This document shows, piece by piece, positions 59,093 to 64,000 of a stretch of DNA of 64,000 nucleotides (its first letter is position 1; every line of letters begins with the position of its first letter). Source of the stretch: a bacterium (lineage in GTDB: Bacteria; JAGOBX01). The stretch covers positions 1 to 64,000 of the forward strand of contig JAKPEO010000034.1 of assembly GCA_029551925.1 (NCBI GenBank). The letters are read 5' to 3'. Made by a program: the position numbers and the translations under genes. The notes below the pieces were generated by a model. The model made no database searches, was not told the DNA's origin, and saw only the letters and a list, made by a program, of their open reading frames with translations.

Positions 59093-60490
59093 ATGAAAAT
59101 TGAAAATTTAGATAGCGAAAAGAAATTTGCGCGGAGCGACCGCGTAGCGGAATTATTAAAACGCGCAATTTCTGAAATTATTCAAAATAAACTCAAAGAT
59201 TCGCGCGTCGGCTTTACGACAGTGAGCGCTGTAAAAGTATCAAATGATTTGCGTATAGCAAATGTTTATGTCAGCGTATTCGGCAAAAATTACGAAAAAA
59301 AACAGACGCTCGAAGCGCTCGAAGATTCCAAGCAATTTATTAGAACGCTTATCGGCAAAAATGTAATTTTAAAATATTTGCCGGATTTGCATTTTTTTAT
59401 TGATGATTCGCTTGATTACAGCGAAAAAATGACAAATATTATTTCTGGAATAAAACAGCAGTCATCAGAAAATTTAAAGAAAAAAATCGGTTTGGAATTG
59501 ACTGATGACGATATTCAAAAATTGAAAAATATCAATAATCGCTTAATGAACGCTGAAAGAATATTGCTTACTACTCATTTACGCGCAGACGGCGACGCGT
59601 TTGGATCATTGATGTCTATTTATAATTATTTAGATGGTCTGAATAAAAAAGTAAAAGTGGTTATTGACCACGGCTGCCCGCAGTATTTAGCGTGGCTGCC
59701 TGACAGCGGTTTGATTGAAGACAATAAAAATTTGTTGATTGACAAAAATTTTGATTTGTATGTCTGTATTGATTCTGACTTTGAAAAACGAGTTGGCTAT
59801 CCTTATGAAATTTTCAAAGATAAAGTAAACGATAATAATTTAATTGTCATTGACCATCATCCTGAAACAATAGCAAATACTAATTTAAAAATTCTAAAAA
59901 CAGAAGCAGCTGCGGCTGCTGAAATAATCTATTATTTTTTTAAAGTTAATGATATTCCGCTAAATGATAAAATTGCGCTGTATCTTTATGTGGGATTATT
60001 GACAGATACTTGGATGTTTAGTCAGGAAAATACTACTTCTACTACTTTATATATTGCTTCTGAATTATTAAAATTTGAGACAGTTCAGCCCTATCAATTG
60101 ACTATGCGGCTATTTGAAAATAAAACATTAGGTCAGACGAAATTATTAGGAAAACTAATAGAAACAATTGAAGTTGATGAAAAATATAAAATAGGCATAG
60201 GGCATATCTCATTAGAAATGTTTAAAGAAACAAACACAACCGAAGAGGACACCGAGGGTTTTGTAAATATTATTAGAGCGTTGAAAGGAGTAAATATCGC
60301 TGTTTTATTAAAACAGCAAAAAGATGGAAAATTCAAAGTAAATTTGCGCAGTAAAGATAAATTTAATTTGCTGCCATTTGTAAAAAAAATGGGCGGCGGC
60401 GGACATATCAAAGCAGCAGGTTTTACTTCGGAATTACCATTAATTGAAACCAAAAAAATTATTTTAGAAGAATTGAGGAAAATGTTGTGA
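59093..60490 (+). CDS. RbfA-NrnA fusion: ribosome-binding factor A plus DHH/DHHA1 oligoribonuclease
   Basis: 465 residues in one frame. Residues about 10-125 are RbfA (SDRVAELLKRAISEIIQNKL, DSRVGFTTVSAVKVSNDLR, ANVYVSVFG, LHFFIDDSLDYSEKM), the 30S maturation factor. Residues about 145-465 are an NrnA-type phosphoesterase: HLRADGDAFGS (about 161-171), VCIDSDFEKR, DHH motif D254-H256, LLTDTWMFS and DHHA1 GGGGH with H438. NrnA degrades oligoribonucleotides and pAp. In many bacteria rbfA, nrnA and truB are separate neighbours; here the first two are joined. A three-codon ATG-Lys-Lys-TGA with the better-placed AAGGAA (59085-59096) overlaps the true start in the ATGA manner. truB overlaps the end by 4 bases. 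Confidence 0.93.
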   Translation: MKIENLDSEKKFARSDRVAELLKRAISEIIQNKLKDSRVGFTTVSAVKVSNDLRIANVYVSVFGKNYEKKQTLEALEDSKQFIRTLIGKNVILKYLPDLHFFIDDSLDYSEKMTNIISGIKQQSSENLKKKIGLELTDDDIQKLKNINNRLMNAERILLTTHLRADGDAFGSLMSIYNYLDGLNKKVKVVIDHGCPQYLAWLPDSGLIEDNKNLLIDKNFDLYVCIDSDFEKRVGYPYEIFKDKVNDNNLIVIDHHPETIANTNLKILKTEAAAAAEIIYYFFKVNDIPLNDKIALYLYVGLLTDTWMFSQENTTSTTLYIASELLKFETVQPYQLTMRLFENKTLGQTKLLGKLIETIEVDEKYKIGIGHISLEMFKETNTTEEDTEGFVNIIRALKGVNIAVLLKQQKDGKFKVNLRSKDKFNLLPFVKKMGGGGHIKAAGFTSELPLIETKKIILEELRKML

Positions 60491-61392
60491 TAAAATTAGA
60501 CGGAGCATTTATAGTAGATAAACCAGAGAAATATACATCATTTGATATTGTTAATATTTTAAAAAAAAAATTTAAGTTAAAAAAAGCTGGGCATACTGGC
60601 ACACTCGACGGATTAGCAACAGGCGTGTTGATTGTTTGTGTGAATAATGCCACCAAACTTGTAGATTATTTGATAAACGATGATAAAGATTATTCTGTTG
60701 TTTTAAGATTGGGCTATAAATCTGATACATTTGACAGAGACGGCAAAGTAGAAAAAGCGCTGCTGCCTCCTCAGATTACTGATTTAGAAATAAGAAAAAC
60801 CGTGCTCTCTTTTATAGGCGAACAAGACCAAATTCCGCCTATGTATTCAGCGAAAAAAAAAGACGGTAAAAAACTTTATAAATTAGCGCGGCAAGGCATA
60901 GAAGTAACGCGCGAACCGCAACGCATAAAAATTGATTTTTTGAAAATTAACAAAATTGTTAGAGCGCAGGATAATGATTACATTGACATTCATTTTGATG
61001 CTACTGTCAGCAAAGGAACATATATACGGACACTATGCGCTGATATTGCTAAAAAATTAGGGACAAGCGGTATAATGCAGGATTTAAGACGCACGCGCGT
61101 CGGAAAATTTACAATTGATAATGCTAAACCGCTTAAAGAAATTACAGAAAACGATTTACTCGATATTTCGCAAATATCAAATTTGCCTATTTTAGACATA
61201 CCATTACAATCAGTTCAAAAATTTATGAACGGCGGCTATTTAACTGATTTTGAATTGAACGACTGCGAATTTCAGAAATATATAAATTCAACTGTGTTAG
61301 TTCGCAGTAAAGGCGATATTGTTATAGGTATAGCAAATGTCACAGAGATAAAATACAGACGAATTCAGCCGGTAAAAGTTTTTACATTTTAA
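60487..61392 (+). CDS. truB: tRNA pseudouridine-55 synthase
   Basis: 301 residues. The catalytic aspartate is D41 in GHTGTLDGLATGVL; KPEKYTSFDIV, PPMYSAKKKDGKKLYKLARQG and VSKGTYIRTLCADIAKKLG are the other TruB landmarks. It makes pseudouridine at position 55 in the T-loop of tRNAs. The GTG start overlaps the TGA of the RbfA-NrnA fusion (GTGA), so translation is coupled. Together with trmFO the window encodes both T-loop modifications (m5U54 and pseudouridine 55). Confidence 0.95.
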   Translation: MIKLDGAFIVDKPEKYTSFDIVNILKKKFKLKKAGHTGTLDGLATGVLIVCVNNATKLVDYLINDDKDYSVVLRLGYKSDTFDRDGKVEKALLPPQITDLEIRKTVLSFIGEQDQIPPMYSAKKKDGKKLYKLARQGIEVTREPQRIKIDFLKINKIVRAQDNDYIDIHFDATVSKGTYIRTLCADIAKKLGTSGIMQDLRRTRVGKFTIDNAKPLKEITENDLLDISQISNLPILDIPLQSVQKFMNGGYLTDFELNDCEFQKYINSTVLVRSKGDIVIGIANVTEIKYRRIQPVKVFTF

Positions 61393-61484
61393 AATCAATT
61401 TTCTGCGCTGATGACTGTCTATTTTTGTTTCGCTTATCCCAACTTTTTTACAAAATGGAGTAAAAGCCAAATAAAAATATTTTT

Positions 61485-62477
61485 TCAAAGCATATTGTTT
61501 TGTTTATACCATTCATAGGTTTCAAATAATGCTATTTTTATATCGGTAAATCTAAATTCTGGAAAATTAGCCAAAAATTTAGAATTTGAACACAGCCAAT
61601 ATTTTTTCTGTAATTCATTTAATTTTTCTTTATTTAATAATAACGGCTTTTTTAAAATATTACTGATGAAATCTTGTATTATCCCTAATATTCGCACAAT
61701 AAATAACGGCAGCCCTATACATATTGGCTGCTTTTTCATTATTTCAGCAATAAGCAATGCAAATTCTTTAACTGTATAATTTTCGCTATTACATACAAAA
61801 AATATTTCGCCGCTCTGTATTTTATCTGATTCTGCAATTAAAATTGTTGCTTTAACTAAATCGCGGACATACACAACTGAAAATTTTAAATCGCCTTTGC
61901 TGACATATAAAACAATATTATTTTTTATCATCTTGAAATAAGTATAAATATCTTTTTCAGCTGCGCCAAATACTGCTGGCGGGCGAATAATAACATAATT
62001 TAATTTATCTTTGACGCTTGCTAAATATTCTTCAGCTAAAAATTTTGATTTGCCATAACTATTCAGCGGCTGACATTGAGCATTTTCATCTAATAATTCA
62101 CCGCTATCAGCGCTCGGCCCGGCAGCAGCTTGACTCGAACAAAATACAAATCTCTTTAATCTCAAATTATTAATTTTCAATAATCGCTCTACTAATTTTT
62201 TTGTATAACCGCAATTGACTTTATAATATTCGTTTTTATCATAATGTTTCGTCAGTCCAGCAAAATGATAAATATAATCAAACTGTCTAAAATATTCATC
62301 TGATAATTCATCAATTTTATCAAATTCTGCATTTATTAGTTTAACTTTATCCAGTGGCAATATCCCATTACTTTTTTTAGAGCGGACAATACAATATACT
62401 TCACAGCCATTATTAACTAATTGTTTCGCTAAATGACTGCCGATAAATCCAGTAGCGCCGGTAATCAATATCTTCAT
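61485..62477 (-). CDS. Extended SDR / NAD-dependent epimerase family, candidate ceramide-pathway reductase (CerR-like)
   Basis: 330 residues. The Rossmann motif is ILITGATGFIGSHLA, catalytic S114/S115 and Y141-x3-K145 (SYGKSK), and a C-terminal substrate domain. By itself it is an atypical extended SDR of unknown substrate. The context suggests the 3-ketosphinganine/ceramide reduction step: in Caulobacter the ceramide pathway uses a serine palmitoyltransferase, a GNAT-like ceramide synthase and an epimerase-type reductase (CerR). The same three families lie here in one operon. It begins 2 bases after the GNAT gene. Confidence 0.8.
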   Translation of the reverse strand: MKILITGATGFIGSHLAKQLVNNGCEVYCIVRSKKSNGILPLDKVKLINAEFDKIDELSDEYFRQFDYIYHFAGLTKHYDKNEYYKVNCGYTKKLVERLLKINNLRLKRFVFCSSQAAAGPSADSGELLDENAQCQPLNSYGKSKFLAEEYLASVKDKLNYVIIRPPAVFGAAEKDIYTYFKMIKNNIVLYVSKGDLKFSVVYVRDLVKATILIAESDKIQSGEIFFVCNSENYTVKEFALLIAEIMKKQPICIGLPLFIVRILGIIQDFISNILKKPLLLNKEKLNELQKKYWLCSNSKFLANFPEFRFTDIKIALFETYEWYKQNNML

Positions 62478-62479
62478 TT

Positions 62480-63604
62480 TTATTCTATTTTATTCTCAAA
62501 AATTCTGTAGGTCTTATAATGCTTTAAACCAAAATTTATTAATATTTTATTCATTACAAGATTATCTTCTAATATCCACGATAATTCTGTGCCTGCGTTA
62601 AATCTTTCGCCATTATATTTTATTGCTTGCTGAATTAAATAAATATCAATTGCTCGCCGACGAAATTTATGCGATATTCCTAATGTAATAACTCTACCGC
62701 GATTAATTTTTTTAAAATTCAATAATATTTTCAGCCAGCCGAACGGCAATAATCTGCCATTAATTTTTTTCAATATAAAATTAAAATCCGGCAGCGCAAT
62801 CAAAAAACCAGCCGGTTGATCCTCAGTATACGCTAATAACACGCACTCTTCTGGCACAAATGTTTTTAATTCTTTGCCCATATTATAAAATTCGCGGTAA
62901 GTCATCGGCACAAATCCCCAGTTTTTTTCCCAAGCGTCATTATATATTTCATTTAATATTTTAATTTCATCTTCAAATTTTCGAAAATTAATTTTTCTAC
63001 AAGTTAATTTATAGCGGTTGATGAATTTTGAAATATCTACAGCCATTATTTTTTTATATGTCTCATAATCTAAATAATATGCCCATAAATCCTTGACTTT
63101 ATAATGCCCTAATTCTATTAATAACTTTTCATAATATTCAAAATTATACGGCATCATTATCAGCGGTGCGCTGTCAAATGAATCAACTAATAATCCAGAT
63201 ATTTCATTTGTCGAAAATGTAAATGGTCCGCGCACAATTTTTATATCATTTTTTTTGAAAAATTCATAAACTGCACTAAATAATTTTTCTGCTGCTGTTT
63301 TATCGTTTATAATTTCAAAACTACCCCAAAAACCAATTTGTTCATTATGAAAAGAATTATAATTTTCATTAATATTAGCGGATATTCTACCAACTACCTG
63401 ATTATCTTTCAAACATAAAAATAATTTTACTTTTGAATGTTCGAAAAACGCATTCTTTTTAGAATTGTAAAATTCGATTTCCTGTAATTTTAATGGCGGA
63501 ACCCAATATTTGTTTTTTTTATATAATTTATAAGGAAAATCAATAAATTCTTTTAATTGTTGTTTGGTGATAACTTCAATTACTTGATAATCGGCAAAAC
63601 TCAT
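62480..63604 (-). CDS. GNAT-fold acyltransferase, candidate bacterial ceramide synthase (bCerS-like)
   Basis: 374 residues. It starts with an extended segment ending in FPYKLYKKNKYWVPPL, then an acyltransferase-like fold (LFLCLKDNQVVGRISANINE, IGFWGSFEII, VRGPFTFSTNEISGLLVD), and a second GNAT-like half (LLAYTEDQPAGFLIALPDFN, RGRVITLGISHKFRRRAID) with an RRRAID segment at the CoA-binding position. The size and two-part build match the GNAT-annotated protein that acts as ceramide synthase in bacteria. Its start overlaps the stop of the serine-palmitoyltransferase-type gene (ATGA), which strongly supports a shared pathway. Substrate is inferred from context. Confidence 0.78.
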   Translation of the reverse strand: MSFADYQVIEVITKQQLKEFIDFPYKLYKKNKYWVPPLKLQEIEFYNSKKNAFFEHSKVKLFLCLKDNQVVGRISANINENYNSFHNEQIGFWGSFEIINDKTAAEKLFSAVYEFFKKNDIKIVRGPFTFSTNEISGLLVDSFDSAPLIMMPYNFEYYEKLLIELGHYKVKDLWAYYLDYETYKKIMAVDISKFINRYKLTCRKINFRKFEDEIKILNEIYNDAWEKNWGFVPMTYREFYNMGKELKTFVPEECVLLAYTEDQPAGFLIALPDFNFILKKINGRLLPFGWLKILLNFKKINRGRVITLGISHKFRRRAIDIYLIQQAIKYNGERFNAGTELSWILEDNLVMNKILINFGLKHYKTYRIFENKIE

Positions 63605-64000
63605 ATAATATTATTTTGCTTTGCTACTATTTTCATTTTTTCCAAAGTATAATCGATTTCAGCGAAGGTATGCGAAGCCATCAAACTCAATCTAATCAAC
63701 GCATTTCCCGGCGACACAGCTGGCGCAACAGCAGGATTAACAAATATCCCATGCTCTTGCAATTCTTTACACACTTTAAACGCCAGCATATCATCGCCAA
63801 TAAGGACAGGCAATATCGGCGTCTCGCCAGCGCTGGTCTTAAGGCCGGCGTCAACTAATCCTTTATGCATATATTTTGTATTTTCCCAAAGTTTAACAAT
63901 TCGTTCTGGTTCTTTTTGCATAATTTCAAGAGCGGCCGCTGCTGCTGCTACTGACGCTGGCGGCATACTCGCGCTAAAAATAAACGACCGAGAATTATGT
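63601..64000 (-). CDS. spt: Serine palmitoyltransferase-type alpha-oxoamine synthase, C-terminal part (5' end beyond the window)
   Basis: About 132 residues are in the window; the frame is open to the right edge, with HNSRSFIFSASMPPASVAAA spanning the inner edge, so the apparent ATG at 63966 is internal. The C-terminal domain of the PLP-dependent alpha-oxoamine synthases follows: TPILPVLIGDDMLAF, GIFVNPAVAPAVSPGNALIR and SLMASHTFAEIDYTLEKM. The PAVSPG...LIRxSxMAxHT form is closer to serine palmitoyltransferase than to BioF, Kbl or HemA. The enzyme would condense serine with a fatty acyl donor to 3-ketosphinganine. The PLP lysine lies outside the window. Confidence 0.78.
   Translation of the reverse strand, partial: HNSRSFIFSASMPPASVAAAAAALEIMQKEPERIVKLWENTKYMHKGLVDAGLKTSAGETPILPVLIGDDMLAFKVCKELQEHGIFVNPAVAPAVSPGNALIRLSLMASHTFAEIDYTLEKMKIVAKQNNII

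Noticed and set aside
63601-63966. A complete 121-codon gene starting at the ATG at 63966
   Set aside because: The frame stays open to the edge and the codons before that ATG match the alpha-oxoamine synthase family, so it is the C-terminus of a longer gene.

Overview
The window is a stretch of a low-GC (visibly about 30 %) bacterial chromosome with short intergenic gaps and genes on both strands. The organism is diderm: it has a TonB-dependent receptor, a FadL/TraF-type outer-membrane protein, a YaiO-like TPR/beta-barrel protein, a Wza-like polysaccharide export protein, a lipoprotein and a GT9 (heptosyltransferase-type) glycosyltransferase. I cannot assign a phylum from the sequence alone. 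Sigma-70 promoters close to consensus (TTGAxx, 16-17 bp, TATAAT) are easy to find, while Shine-Dalgarno motifs are strong for some genes and absent for many.

Layout. 1-4.8 kb: two outer-membrane protein genes on the minus strand and a long repeat-bearing gap. 4.8-8.9 kb: trmFO and clpB. 9.1-14.1 kb: minus-strand fliJ-like/rimO/pgsA and a single-chain dihydropyrimidine-dehydrogenase-like flavoprotein. 14.3-20.9 kb: a membrane-anchored TPR protein, then a minus-strand operon (YbjQ-like, large secreted propeller/TPR protein, Crp/Fnr regulator, PP-loop sulfurtransferase, receiver-HEAT protein). 21.1-26.7 kb: a plus-strand operon that starts with a bacterial-microcompartment vertex protein (EutN/CcmL) and an aldolase fusion carrying a probable encapsulation peptide, then ftsA, a secreted coiled-coil protein, a membrane J-domain protein, a 42-residue membrane protein and a glycosyltransferase. 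26.7-30 kb: speA and an NtrC-type activator. 30.5-36.8 kb: DUF1015, a giant double-FapA protein, a nucleoside phosphorylase-like protein and DUF4186, then tRNA-Asp.

37.2-49.1 kb is one long signalling/exopolysaccharide locus: receiver-GGDEF protein, lone receiver, HPt protein, membrane HEAT protein, processive GT2 synthase, propeller lipoprotein, TPR/beta-barrel outer-membrane protein and a hybrid histidine kinase ending in HPt. 49.6-57 kb holds further envelope and metabolic genes (GT9, radical SAM/SPASM, 5'-nucleotidase, carboxyltransferase, PHP phosphoesterase, ALG5-like GT2, Wza-like protein). 57.1-61.4 kb: a nucleoside transporter, an RbfA-NrnA fusion and truB.

The right edge (61.5-64 kb, minus) carries what looks like a complete bacterial ceramide pathway in one operon: the C-terminus of a serine-palmitoyltransferase-type enzyme, a GNAT-fold protein (candidate bacterial ceramide synthase) and an extended SDR (candidate CerR).

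The points most worth a second look are the microcompartment satellite coupled to ftsA, the exopolysaccharide/phosphorelay locus, the sphingolipid operon and the RbfA-NrnA fusion.
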